Part shown: positions 21,337-29,006 of the stretch, piece by piece
Layout: each line of letters opens with the position of its first letter
Position numbering within the stretch: position 1 is the stretch's first letter
Assembly (NCBI RefSeq): GCF_900221005.1
Contig: NZ_OBQI01000005.1
Span: 1-64,000 of the forward strand
From: Blastococcus aggregatus
GTDB taxonomy: Bacteria > Actinomycetota > Actinomycetes > Mycobacteriales > Geodermatophilaceae
Reading direction: 5' to 3'
Length of the DNA: 64,000 nt
Made by a program: the position numbers and the translations under genes
The notes under the pieces: model-generated
Seen by the model: only the letters and a program-made list of their open reading frames with translations
Database searches by the model: none
What the model was told of the DNA's origin: nothing

Positions 21337-21351
21337 TGTTTCACCGTAACA
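21337..21351. promoter_or_regulatory. Probable TetR operator between divergent genes
   Basis: TGTTTCACCGTAACA has inverted half-sites TGTT/AACA around a 7-nt centre. It overlaps the -10 box TACGGT (21348-21343, minus) of the TetR gene and lies about 45 nt before the oxygenase ATG. Position and symmetry fit an autoregulatory operator. Confidence 0.55.
21343..21348 (-). promoter_or_regulatory. -10 box of leaderless tetR-type gene
   Basis: TACGGT on the minus strand ends 7 nt before the ATG at 21335, the spacing expected when transcription starts at the start codon. It overlaps the palindromic operator. Confidence 0.5.
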
Positions 21352-21396
21352 GCTACCTTTCCTTCAGCCCCACTCGACGATCGAGGGAGACCGCTC

Positions 21397-22332
21397 ATGA
21401 CCGCAACACTGCCCTCCGGTACCGCCGCCCACGCCTCCGCCACGCGCAAGGTCCCGGTGGACCGGCAGGCGCTGTCGGCGCGGCTGCTCGGTTCCGCCGC
21501 CAAGAAGTCCTACGACCCGGTCGTCGACATCGACTGGGACGCGCCGATCCCCGAGCACCTCTACGGCCTCTCGCCGGAGTGGTCCAGCCTCTACGGCACC
21601 GAGCTGTGGGAGGGGCTGACCGAGGAGCAGCGGGTCACGCTCACGATCCACGAGTACTGCTCCATCTCCGGCGTCGGCATCTGGTTCGAGTGCCTGCTGA
21701 TGCAGCTGGTCCTGCGCGACATCTACGGCGACGACCCGGCCCAGCCGCACGTGCAGTGGGCGCTGACCGAGATCGCCGACGAGTGCCGCCACTCGGTCAT
21801 GTTCGCCCGCACGGCGGAGACCTTCGGCGCGCCGTCCTACCAGCCGCCGAAGAAGATCCTGCGCCTCGGCAAGGCCTTCGCCGCCAAGGGCGACGGCCCG
21901 GCCGCCTACGCCGCGATCCTGGTGGCCGAGGAGATCCTCGACATCTTCCAGCGCGACCTCATGAAGGACGACCGCGTCCAGCCGCTGACCCGGGCGACGA
22001 GCCAGATCCACGTCGTCGAGGAGGCCCGGCACATGCGCTTCGCCCGGGAGGAGGTCGCCCGCCGCACGCCGGAGCTCTCGACGTGGCAGCTGCGCAGGCA
22101 CCGCACCGTCGTCGCCGCGGTGGCGGCGATCGTCGCCGAGAACCTCGTCCAGCCCGAGGTGTACGCCTCCGTCGGCCTCGACCCCGCGACGGCGAAGGCC
22201 GCGGCGCGGGCCAACGAGCACTACGCGGCCAAGCTGCGCGCGGCGTCGGCCGGTCTGGTGTCGTTCCTGCGGGGGCAGGGCCTGATCGGTGGCTCGTCCG
22301 AGCGCCTCTGGAAGCGCGCACAGCTCATCTAG
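21397..22332 (+). CDS. AurF-like diiron oxygenase
   Basis: A ferritin-like four-helix protein of 311 residues with two carboxylate-histidine iron motifs: E129-x-x-H132 (IADECRH) and E208-x-x-H211 (VVEEARH), with further candidate ligands at E86/E98 and E177/E178. This matches the AurF family (p-aminobenzoate N-oxygenase and relatives), which oxidises amines or other small substrates with O2. The true substrate cannot be told. The ATG at 21397 has a GAGGGAGA ribosome-binding site. It is controlled presumably by the divergent TetR; no biosynthetic cluster surrounds it. Confidence 0.85.
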   Translation: MTATLPSGTAAHASATRKVPVDRQALSARLLGSAAKKSYDPVVDIDWDAPIPEHLYGLSPEWSSLYGTELWEGLTEEQRVTLTIHEYCSISGVGIWFECLLMQLVLRDIYGDDPAQPHVQWALTEIADECRHSVMFARTAETFGAPSYQPPKKILRLGKAFAAKGDGPAAYAAILVAEEILDIFQRDLMKDDRVQPLTRATSQIHVVEEARHMRFAREEVARRTPELSTWQLRRHRTVVAAVAAIVAENLVQPEVYASVGLDPATAKAAARANEHYAAKLRAASAGLVSFLRGQGLIGGSSERLWKRAQLI

Positions 22333-22354
22333 GGACTTTCGGTGCAGAAAGTCC
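22333..22354. terminator. Hairpin of repeated family between convergent genes
   Basis: GGACTTTC, loop GGTGCA, GAAAGTCC: an 8-bp perfect stem that starts 1 nt after the oxygenase stop and ends 1 nt before the trmH-type stop. It has no U-run. The same hairpin occurs twice more at 33601-33622 and 33634-33655, again between convergent gene ends, so it is both a terminator candidate and a dispersed repeat. Confidence 0.75.
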
Positions 22355-22355
22355 G

Positions 22356-23150
22356 TCAGCGCTGGGCGAGCTGGGTCGTGTAGAGGCAGATCGCGGCGGC
22401 GGCGGCGAGGTTGAGGCTCTCCGCCCGGCCACGCATCGGGATGCGCACCCGGGCGTCGGCCAGGGCGGCGAGCTCCGCGGGCACGCCGCGGGCCTCGTTG
22501 CCGAACAGCCACAGCACCGGCCCGGCCAGCCGCCCGTCCGCCGCCGCCTCGTCGAGGGCCACCTCTCCCCCGCCGTCGGCGGCCAGCACCGTGCCGCCGG
22601 CGTCCTGCCACCCGGGGAGGAACTCCTCCAGCGGGGCACCCCGGACGACGTCGAGGTGGAACAGGCTGCCCGCACTGGACCGCACGGCCTTACCGCCGTA
22701 GGGGTCGGCCGAGCCGGCGCCGAACACCACCGCACCGCCGCCGCAGGCATCCGCCGTCCGCAGCACGGTGCCCGCATTGCCCGGGTCGGCGAGCTCGGCG
22801 AGCGCCACGGCGAGCGCGGGCGGCGCGGCGAGGACGTCGTCCGCCGGGACGTCGCGCAGCGCGCAGACGGCGACCAGCCCCTGCGGGGTGACGGTCTCGG
22901 ACAGGCCCGCCGCCGCCTTCTCGGTGACCAGCCGGACCGGCACGGAGGCGCCGGCCAGCAGGTCGCGGTGCGCCGTGGCGGCGGCCTCGGTGGCGAACAC
23001 CTCGGAGACGCCGTCGGGGTCGGCGAGCGCCTCGACGACGGCCTGCCGCCCCTCGGCGAGGAACAGGCCGGCGGCGTCCCGGCCCGCGCGGCGGACCAGC
23101 TTGCGCGCGGCCACGATCCGCGCCGACCGCTCGGTCAGCAGCTCGCTCAT
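22356..23150 (-). CDS. TrmH/SpoU-family RNA 2'-O-methyltransferase
   Basis: A SPOUT methyltransferase using S-adenosylmethionine to methylate ribose in rRNA or tRNA. The three family motifs are present: ADPGNAGTVLRTADA (about 150-165), WLFGNEARGVP (about 220-230) and the trefoil-knot segment IPMRGRAESLNLAAAAAICLY at the end. The N-terminal substrate-binding domain covers about 1-90. 264 residues from the ATG at 23150. It follows rplT by 106 nt, the place of tsnR (Rv1644) in mycobacteria; the exact RNA target is unknown. Confidence 0.9.
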   Translation of the reverse strand: MSELLTERSARIVAARKLVRRAGRDAAGLFLAEGRQAVVEALADPDGVSEVFATEAAATAHRDLLAGASVPVRLVTEKAAAGLSETVTPQGLVAVCALRDVPADDVLAAPPALAVALAELADPGNAGTVLRTADACGGGAVVFGAGSADPYGGKAVRSSAGSLFHLDVVRGAPLEEFLPGWQDAGGTVLAADGGGEVALDEAAADGRLAGPVLWLFGNEARGVPAELAALADARVRIPMRGRAESLNLAAAAAICLYTTQLAQR

Positions 23151-23256
23151 GCTCGACGCTCCTCTTCTCGGCTCTCCCGGCCGCACAGACACCGACGCCG
23201 CCGGTGCCCGGCCCCGGAGGGTCGTGCACCGACGGCGTCGGACGGTGTCGCCTGGA

Positions 23257-23643
23257 TCAGGCAGCGGCGCCGGTCGCCTCGGGGTTCGCGAGGAGCGCGG
23301 CCCGGGCGGACTCGACGAGCGTGGCGAAGGCCGCCGGCTCGTTGACGGCCAGCTCGGCCAGGACGCGACGGTCCAGCTCGATGCCGGCGAGCTTCAGACC
23401 CTGCATGAACCGGTTGTAGGTCATGTCGTTCTGACGCGCCGCGGCGTTGATCCGGGTGATCCACAGCTTGCGGAAGTCGCCCTTGCGGGCCTTCCGGTCG
23501 CGGTAGTTGTAGGTGGCCGAGTGGAGGATCTGCTCCTTGGCCTTGCGGTACAGCCGCGAGCGCTGCCCGCGGTAACCGCTGGCCTGCTCGAGGACGCTAC
23601 GGCGCTTCTTCTGGGCGTTGACCGCCCGCTTCACGCGTGCCAC
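23257..23643 (-). CDS. rplT: 50S ribosomal protein L20
   Basis: An early-assembly 23S rRNA-binding protein. The canonical start [15 protein letters not shown] and the core [17 protein letters not shown] are present. 128 residues; the C-terminal tail after LAELAV is rich in alanine, as in other actinobacteria. It sits 43 nt after rpmI in the infC-rpmI-rplT operon. In several bacteria L20 represses this operon through the leader; nothing in this sequence proves it here. Confidence 0.98.
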   Translation of the reverse strand: MARVKRAVNAQKKRRSVLEQASGYRGQRSRLYRKAKEQILHSATYNYRDRKARKGDFRKLWITRINAAARQNDMTYNRFMQGLKLAGIELDRRVLAELAVNEPAAFATLVESARAALLANPEATGAAA

Positions 23644-23686
23644 GGAAGTGCTCCTGTTCTTCTAAAGGTCAGTGGTGAGGGGGCGC

Positions 23687-23881
23687 TCAGAGGCCCAGGA
23701 GCTTCTTCATCCGCGGAGCGTCGGCCGGGGACAGCACGCCGATCCCGCTCACGCGGCGCTTGCGGCTCGAGGACTTGACCTCGAACTTGTGCTGGTTGTT
23801 GGTGTGCTCGCGCACCAACTTCCCGGAGCCGGTCACGCGCACGCGCTTCGCGGTGCCCTTGTGGGTCTTCATCTTCGGCAT
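23687..23881 (-). CDS. rpmI: 50S ribosomal protein L35
   Basis: A 64-residue basic ribosomal protein: MPKMKTHKGTAKRVRVTGSG is the classical start, and the C terminus KKLLGL is standard. ATG at 23881. It lies 101 nt after infC and 43 nt before rplT. Confidence 0.98.
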   Translation of the reverse strand: MPKMKTHKGTAKRVRVTGSGKLVREHTNNQHKFEVKSSSRKRRVSGIGVLSPADAPRMKKLLGL

Positions 23882-23982
23882 GTCTCTGGTCCTCTTCGTC
23901 TGGATGTCGGTGCCCGCGGCAGCGTGCAGCTGCCGGCCGGCACCCGCCGTCTTCGGTCGTGCGGTCGAACGCAGGCGATCGA

Positions 23983-24582
23983 TCAGGCCTGTGCGGTCTG
24001 CTCGTCGTTCGCCGGCTCGGACGCCGAGGCCTTCTCCTGCTTCGCGGTGCGTCGCGCGGCGTCGGTGGCGGCCTGGTTCTTGTGCGGGGCGATCACCATG
24101 ACCATGTTCCGGCCGTCCTGCTTGGGGTTGGACTCGACGACGCCCAGCTCGGCGACGTCGGCGGCCAGCCGCTGGAGCAGCCGGTAGCCCATCTCCGGTC
24201 GCGACTGCTCGCGCCCACGGAACATCACGGTGATCTTGACCTTGTCGCCGCCCTTGAGGAAGCGGACGACATGGCCCTTCTTGGTCTCGTAGTCGTGCGG
24301 GTCGATCTTGAGGCGCAGCCGCATCTCCTTGATGACGGTGAGCGTCTGGTTCCGGCGGGCATCGCGTGCCTTCTGCGCGGCCTCGTACTTGAACTTGCCG
24401 TAGTCCATGAGCTTGCAGACCGGCGGCCGGGCCATGGGAGCGACCTCGACGAGATCGAGCTCCGAGTCCTGGGCCAGACGCAGCGCTTCGCCGATCGACA
24501 CGACGCCTACCTGCTCGCCCTCGGGTCCGACCAGGCGGACCTCGGGGACGCGGATGCGGTCGTTGATGCGGGGCTCGGTGAT
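23983..24582 (-). CDS. infC: Translation initiation factor IF-3, ATC start codon
   Basis: Keeps 30S subunits apart from 50S and proofreads start-codon selection. The conserved N terminus [20 protein letters not shown] is encoded only upstream of the first ATG/GTG, beginning at an ATC codon (24582-24580) preceded by AGAGGAGAGG. Family members use rare AUU/AUC starts so that IF-3 represses its own translation. From this codon the protein is 199 residues with both IF3 domains (linker near 80-90) and an actinobacterial Ala/Glu-rich tail. Starting at the first GTG or ATG would delete about 30 conserved residues. Confidence 0.93.
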   Translation of the reverse strand: MTEPRINDRIRVPEVRLVGPEGEQVGVVSIGEALRLAQDSELDLVEVAPMARPPVCKLMDYGKFKYEAAQKARDARRNQTLTVIKEMRLRLKIDPHDYETKKGHVVRFLKGGDKVKITVMFRGREQSRPEMGYRLLQRLAADVAELGVVESNPKQDGRNMVMVIAPHKNQAATDAARRTAKQEKASASEPANDEQTAQA

Positions 24583-24642
24583 GGCCTCTCCTCTGCTCTT
24601 GCCTGTGAGGAGCCGCCCGTCCCGGGATGCGGAGAGAACGAA

Positions 24643-24670
24643 GGCCCCGCGAGCAGCTGCTCACGGGGCC
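24643..24670 (-). terminator. Attenuator-like hairpin in the infC leader
   Basis: On the minus strand GGCCCCG-(T)-GAGCAG pairs with CTGCTC-(G)-CGGGGCC, a 13-bp stem with one mismatch and almost no loop, followed by the pyrimidine-rich TTCGTTCTCTCC. It lies in the ~280-nt leader between the infC promoter and its start codon. An intrinsic terminator used for attenuation is the simplest reading; I could not confirm an alternative antiterminator fold. Confidence 0.6.
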
Positions 24671-24861
24671 CACTCTCCGGGGTCCGCAGACGTCCGAGGA
24701 CGGATGCGGGATGCGAGCGCCGACCAGGGTCGGTTCTCGCGATCCGGGGACCTGAGTGCCTGGACGGCGTCAGGTGGGAGCGGGCTCCTCTTGGATCAGC
24801 GGCCCGGGGCGGGGCCGCTGGTTGGTTCGCGCGCCTCGATGTAGCGGGGGGAGGCACGCCC

Positions 24862-24891
24862 ACCCTACAGCGTCCGTGCGGCGGGAGTCAT
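24862..24891 (-). promoter_or_regulatory. Probable promoter of infC-rpmI-rplT-trmH
   Basis: On the minus strand, ATGACT (24891-24886) and TAGGGT (24867-24862) are separated by 18 nt. TAGGGT is a common actinobacterial -10. It gives a leader of about 270 nt before infC, matching the long regulatory leaders of this operon in other bacteria. The rest of the 24583-24929 gap holds the leader hairpin and no gene. Confidence 0.5.
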
Positions 24892-24929
24892 TCCCGGGCC
24901 GCGCGACACCGTGATCAGTCGTCCGGCGG

Positions 24930-25424
24930 TCAGTTGTCGTAGAGCAGTGGCGGGCGCACCGGATCGTTCGCCCGGGCGGCGGCGTGCAGCGTGCGCAGCC
25001 GCTCGACCACGCGCGCCGCGTACTCGCCGTCGACCGCCTGCAGCCCCCACATCGAGACCTCGTCGCCGTTCTCCAGCGCCAGGGAACCCCAGGCCGACTT
25101 CCGGTCGAACCGCACGGCCCGCACGGCCTGCCACGGGAGCTCGTGCTTCACGTACAGGTTGCGCACCCGCACGCCCGAGGCGTCGGCGTCCACGCGGGAC
25201 CGGCCGAGGAGCAGGACGCCGACCGCGAGCAGGATGCCGATGCCGGCCAGCGCGAACTGGTCGACCACCCCGTAGTCGACGACGGTGTTCGTCGTCGAGG
25301 GCAGTGTCACCACGACCACCACCGTCACGGCGAGCACGACCCCGGCCAGGACGACGAGCAGCAGCCGGAACCGCCGCGGCACGGCGCTCACGGCAGCAGG
25401 GGTGGCGGTGGCGGGACCGGACAT
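24930..25424 (-). CDS. PH-domain membrane protein
   Basis: A 164-residue protein with two adjacent hydrophobic helices (about residues 20-45 and 57-75) followed by a soluble domain resembling the actinobacterial low-molecular-weight PH domain (LPWQAVRAVRFDRKSAWGSLALENG). Such proteins are common in actinobacteria and uncharacterised; a role at the membrane is all that can be said. ATG at 25424. Divergent from the MBL hydrolase. Confidence 0.75.
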   Translation of the reverse strand: MSGPATATPAAVSAVPRRFRLLLVVLAGVVLAVTVVVVVTLPSTTNTVVDYGVVDQFALAGIGILLAVGVLLLGRSRVDADASGVRVRNLYVKHELPWQAVRAVRFDRKSAWGSLALENGDEVSMWGLQAVDGEYAARVVERLRTLHAAARANDPVRPPLLYDN

Positions 25425-25476
25425 GCCCCCATGGTGACAGCCGGCGCCGGGGTCGCGGCTGGCAGAGTGCCCGGAC

Positions 25477-26523
25477 GTGGAGATCTCCGGCACCGCCCAG
25501 CACGAGGCGTGGCAGGCCCGCGCCCTGCCCCCGGTCGAGCAGTTGCGCGAGGACCTGTGGTCGATCCCGGTGCCGATCCCGCACAACCCGCTCCGCTACA
25601 ACAGCATCTACGCCTTCGCCCTGGACGGCGGCGGGCTCGGGCTGATCGACACCGGGTGGGGCAGCGACGAGTCGTGGGCGGCGCTCACCGCCGGCCTGGC
25701 CGCGATCGGCGGCGACGTCTCCGACGTACGCGGAGCGCTCGTCACCCACCTGCACTTCGACCACCTGGGGCTGGCCGGCCGGGTCCGCGAGGCCAGCGGC
25801 GCGTGGATCGCCATGCACCCGGCCGATGCCACGGCGGTGCGGCGCCTCACGACCGCGGGCGCGCAGTCCGCGGTGGACACCGAGATCGAGTTCCTCGTCG
25901 GCCTGGGCGCCGACCGGGACGAGGCCGTGGCCGACGTCGGACCGGCCGAGAACATGGGCAGCTGGACGTCGATGGCCGTGCCCGACCGGCTGCTCGAGGA
26001 CGGCGAGCACGCCGACTTCCCCGGCTGGCGGCTGCGCGCGGTGCACACGCCGGGGCACACCCCCGGGCACCTGTGCTTCGCGGAGGAGGACACGCGACTG
26101 TTCTTCTCCGGCGACCACGTCCTCCCCCGGATCAGCCCGAACATCTCCACCAACGCCCGTGGCGGGGATCCGCTGCGCGACTTCCTCGACTCGCTGGCCG
26201 CCGTCCGGGACCTGGACCCGGTCGAGGTGCTGCCGGCGCACGAGTGGCGCTTCCGCGGGCTGGCCGACCGGGTGGACTCGCTCACCGCCCACCACGAGCA
26301 CCGCCTCGCCGAACTGCTCGCCGCCATCGCGACGCACCCGCACTCCACGCCCTGGCAGCTGGCCGCGCACCTCACCTGGTCGCGGCCGTGGGAGCAGTAC
26401 GAGCGGCGGATGCGGATCTTCGCCGTCACCGAGACCGACGCCCACCTGCGGCTGCTGGCCAGCCGCGGCCTCGTCGTCGGCAGCGGCGGACCGGTGCCGA
26501 CGTGGACGCCGGCCGCGCGCTGA
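25477..26523 (+). CDS. Metallo-beta-lactamase-fold hydrolase
   Basis: A 348-residue MBL-fold protein. The zinc motif HLHFDH is at residues 91-96; a later histidine in HTPGHTPGHL and the aspartate in FSGDHVLP complete the binuclear site. A C-terminal helical region (after 270) resembles the winged-helix cap of LACTB2/thioesterase-like members. The substrate is probably a thioester or lactone-type molecule, not an antibiotic. GTG start at 25477. The next gene overlaps it by 22 nt. Confidence 0.85.
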   Translation: MEISGTAQHEAWQARALPPVEQLREDLWSIPVPIPHNPLRYNSIYAFALDGGGLGLIDTGWGSDESWAALTAGLAAIGGDVSDVRGALVTHLHFDHLGLAGRVREASGAWIAMHPADATAVRRLTTAGAQSAVDTEIEFLVGLGADRDEAVADVGPAENMGSWTSMAVPDRLLEDGEHADFPGWRLRAVHTPGHTPGHLCFAEEDTRLFFSGDHVLPRISPNISTNARGGDPLRDFLDSLAAVRDLDPVEVLPAHEWRFRGLADRVDSLTAHHEHRLAELLAAIATHPHSTPWQLAAHLTWSRPWEQYERRMRIFAVTETDAHLRLLASRGLVVGSGGPVPTWTPAAR

Positions 26524-27116
26524 CCTTCGGCGGGCTGGCCGCCGACCTGCTCGCCGCTCCCCCGCTGCTGGGCGGGACCCGGCTGGTCTGCGTCGACGGG
26601 CCCGCCGGCTCCGGCAAGACCACGTTCGCAGGAAGGCTGGTGGCGGCCCTCGGCGACGCGGCCGAGCTCGTGCACATGGACGACCTCTACGCCGGCTGGA
26701 CGCTGACCGGTGCGGTGGCCCGCCTCGAGGCGGGCGTGCTGCGGCCGCTCGCCGCCGGACGACCCGGGGCATACTCCCGCTTCGACTGGACGGCGGGGCG
26801 GTTCGACGACGTACCGGTTCCGGTGCGTCCGGCGCCGGTGCTCGTCGTCGAGGGGTGCGGCAGCTCCCCGCGCCGGCTCGACCCGTGGACGACGCTGCGG
26901 GTGTGGGTCGAGGCGCCCGCCCCGCTGCGCCTGGAGCGCGGGCTCGCGCGGGACGGGACGGCGATGGCTCCGCACTGGCACCGCTGGCTGGCGACCGAGG
27001 CCGCCGAGTTCGCCCGCGAGGACACCCGCCGCCGCGCGCACCTCCGGGTGGACGGCGCTCCGGTGACTCCGCTCACGTCCGGGCGCTTCGCACCCCTGGA
27101 CGACACATGCCGGTAA
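26502..27116 (+). CDS. P-loop kinase-like protein (uridine kinase family)
   Basis: A 204-residue NTPase with Walker A GPAGSGKTT at residues 33-41, an HMDDLYAGW segment near 65 and VVEGCGSS near 120, the layout of the uridine kinase/phosphoribulokinase-like group. The substrate is unproven: family members in actinobacteria are often labelled ATP-binding protein only. The GTG at 26502 lies inside the MBL gene and the stop overlaps a possible ATG of the next gene, so translation is likely coupled. Confidence 0.75.
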   Translation: MDAGRALTFGGLAADLLAAPPLLGGTRLVCVDGPAGSGKTTFAGRLVAALGDAAELVHMDDLYAGWTLTGAVARLEAGVLRPLAAGRPGAYSRFDWTAGRFDDVPVPVRPAPVLVVEGCGSSPRRLDPWTTLRVWVEAPAPLRLERGLARDGTAMAPHWHRWLATEAAEFAREDTRRRAHLRVDGAPVTPLTSGRFAPLDDTCR

Positions 27117-27163
27117 CGCCGGGCACGCACGATGGGCCGACCGCCGGCCACGAGGGGGACGAC

Positions 27164-28288
27164 GTGAGCGAATCGGATGCCGATCCGGGCACCGCTGCCG
27201 AGCTGCCCCTGGCCGGCTACACCGTGGCGGTGACCGCTGCCCGCCGCAAGGAGGAGCTCGGCGCGCTCCTGGACCGGCGGGGCGCCCGCGTGGTCTACGC
27301 ACCGGCGATCCGCATCGTGCCGCTGTCCGACGACACGGAACTGGTGGCTGCCACGCGGCGGGTGCTGGAGGCGCCGGTCGACCTCGTCGTCGCGACCACC
27401 GGCGTCGGCTTCCGGGGCTGGCTGGAGGCCGCCGACGCGTGGGATCTGCCGCTGGTGGAGCACCTGCGCGACGCCCGGGTGATGGCCCGCGGGCCCAAGG
27501 CGCGCGGCGCGATCCGCGGCGGCGGCCTGGTGGACGCGTGGTCGCCGGAGTCGGAGTCCTCCGCCGAGGTGCTGTCCCACCTGCTGTCAGGCGCCGAGGG
27601 TCCTCTGGAGGGTCGGCGGATCGCCGTCCAGCTGCACGGCGATCCCCTGCCCGACCTGGTCGAGGGGCTGCGCGCGACCGGCGCCGAGGTCCTGACCGTG
27701 CCGGTCTACCGCTGGGTGCTGCCCGAGGACGTCGCACCGGTGCGCCGGCTGGTCGCCGCCGTGCTCGCGGGCACCGTCGACGCGGTCACCTTCACCAGCG
27801 CGCCCGCCGCGGCCAGCCTGCTCGCCGTCGCCGCGGAGCTCGGCCGGCGCGACGAGCTCGTCGACTCGCTGCGGGATCGCGTGCTGGCCGTCGCCGTCGG
27901 CGCGGTCACCGCCGGCCCGCTGGAGGCCGTCGGCATCCCGACCCGGCAGCCCGAGCGGGCCCGGCTGGGCGCGCTCGCCCGCGAGGTCGTCGCCCGGTTG
28001 CCCGAGCGCGACCCGGTGCGCCAGGTCGGTGCGCACACCCTCCAGGTGCGCGGGCACGCCGCCGTCGTCGACGGCCGGGTGGTGGAGCTGGCACCCGGGC
28101 CGATGGGCGTGCTGCGGGCACTGGCCCGCCGGCCCGGCACCGTCGTCCCCCGCGCCGAGCTGGTCGACTGCCTGCCCGGCGGCGGGGACGGCCACGCCGT
28201 CGAGATGGCCGTGGCGCGGCTGCGGGCGGCGCTGGGCGCGCCGCTGGTCGCCACCGTCGTGAAGCGCGGCTACCGCCTGGCGGTCTGA
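27164..28288 (+). CDS. nnaR: NnaR-type regulator: HemD-like domain plus winged helix
   Basis: The N-terminal ~270 residues resemble uroporphyrinogen-III synthase (LAGYTVAVTAARRKEELGALL; VDAVTFTSAPAA), and the last ~90 form an OmpR/PhoB-type winged-helix domain ending VVKRGYRLAV. This fusion is the hallmark of NnaR, a transcription activator of nitrate/nitrite assimilation genes in Streptomyces and mycobacteria (Rv0260c type). Its neighbours here, narK and nirBD-nasA, fit exactly. 374 residues from the GTG at 27164, which has GAGGGGG 5 nt upstream; an in-frame ATG at 27107 overlapping the previous stop would add 19 residues. HemD activity is not expected. Confidence 0.83.
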   Translation: MSESDADPGTAAELPLAGYTVAVTAARRKEELGALLDRRGARVVYAPAIRIVPLSDDTELVAATRRVLEAPVDLVVATTGVGFRGWLEAADAWDLPLVEHLRDARVMARGPKARGAIRGGGLVDAWSPESESSAEVLSHLLSGAEGPLEGRRIAVQLHGDPLPDLVEGLRATGAEVLTVPVYRWVLPEDVAPVRRLVAAVLAGTVDAVTFTSAPAAASLLAVAAELGRRDELVDSLRDRVLAVAVGAVTAGPLEAVGIPTRQPERARLGALAREVVARLPERDPVRQVGAHTLQVRGHAAVVDGRVVELAPGPMGVLRALARRPGTVVPRAELVDCLPGGGDGHAVEMAVARLRAALGAPLVATVVKRGYRLAV

Positions 28289-28296
28289 GCGCCGCC

Positions 28297-28872
28297 CTAC
28301 CGGAGATCGAGCCGCATGATCACGCGCGGGAAGCCGTTGAGCACCGACGTCGTGTCCGCGGCCTTCGTGAAGCCGGCGCGCTCGAACAGCGAGCGGGTGC
28401 CCACGTAGGCCATCGTCAGGTCGACCTTGGCGCCGTCGTTGTCGACCGGGTAGCCCTCGACCGCCGGTGCGCCGTGGGCCCGCGCGAACTCGACCGCGCC
28501 GGTGACCAGCTCGTGGGCGATGCCCTGGCCGCGGTGACCGGGCCGGACGCGCACGCACCACAGCGCCCAGACGTCGAGGTCGTCGACGTGCGGGATCCGG
28601 CGGTTCTTCGCGAAGCTCGTGTCGGCGCGCGGGTGGACGGCGGCCCAGCCGACCACCTCGTCGCCGTCGTAGGCCAGCACCCCGGGCTGCGGCTCTTCCC
28701 GCACCAGTTCGCGCACCCGCTCGCCCCGCGCCGGGCCGACCAGCGCCTGGTTCTCCTTGGAGCTGAGCAGCCGGTAGCTCAGGCACCAGCACGACTGCGC
28801 GTCCGGCCGCTTGGGCCCGAGCATCGTCGCGACGTCGTCGAACTCGCTCGCCGGTCGTACCTCGATCGCCAT
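28297..28872 (-). CDS. GNAT-family N-acetyltransferase
   Basis: A 191-residue acetyl-CoA-dependent acetyltransferase. The core VWALWCVRVRPGHRGQGIAHELV (about 108-130) carries the RGQGIA pyrophosphate-binding loop, and SLFERAGF is the usual beta6 ending. The N-terminal CWCLSYRLL motif occurs in a GNAT subset annotated only by fold. The acceptor is unknown. ATG at 28872. Convergent with nnaR, 8 nt apart. Confidence 0.82.
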   Translation of the reverse strand: MAIEVRPASEFDDVATMLGPKRPDAQSCWCLSYRLLSSKENQALVGPARGERVRELVREEPQPGVLAYDGDEVVGWAAVHPRADTSFAKNRRIPHVDDLDVWALWCVRVRPGHRGQGIAHELVTGAVEFARAHGAPAVEGYPVDNDGAKVDLTMAYVGTRSLFERAGFTKAADTTSVLNGFPRVIMRLDLR

Positions 28873-28903
28873 GCCCGGATCCTGGCACCACCCACCGACA
28901 GGT

Positions 28904-28947
28904 CTGATCCGCGAGGGCGGGGCCGGAGGCTCCCCGTCGCGGATCAG
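28904..28947. terminator. Strong hairpin downstream of narK
   Basis: CTGATCCGCGA (28904-28914) and its perfect complement TCGCGGATCAG (28937-28947) form an 11-bp stem; flanking CACCCACC/GGGTG can extend it. It lies about 60 nt past the narK stop and 30 nt before the acetyltransferase start, both minus strand, so it suits termination of narK. It lacks a U-run. Confidence 0.6.
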
Positions 28948-29006
28948 GTGGGTGCTCAACGGGACGAGAGTCGTCGCCTGGCCGCGGTGGAGCCCGGAGG
29001 ACGACA

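Noticed and set aside
22356..23192. Longer start of the TrmH-type gene at 23192
   Set aside because: It adds 14 residues (MSVRPGEPRRGASS) without a conserved pattern; ATG at 23150 (MSELLTERSARIV) fits the family N terminus.
27107..27163. ATG at 27107 as the start of nnaR
   Set aside because: It overlaps the kinase stop and has no Shine-Dalgarno, while the GTG at 27164 has GAGGGGG at ideal spacing; not excluded.
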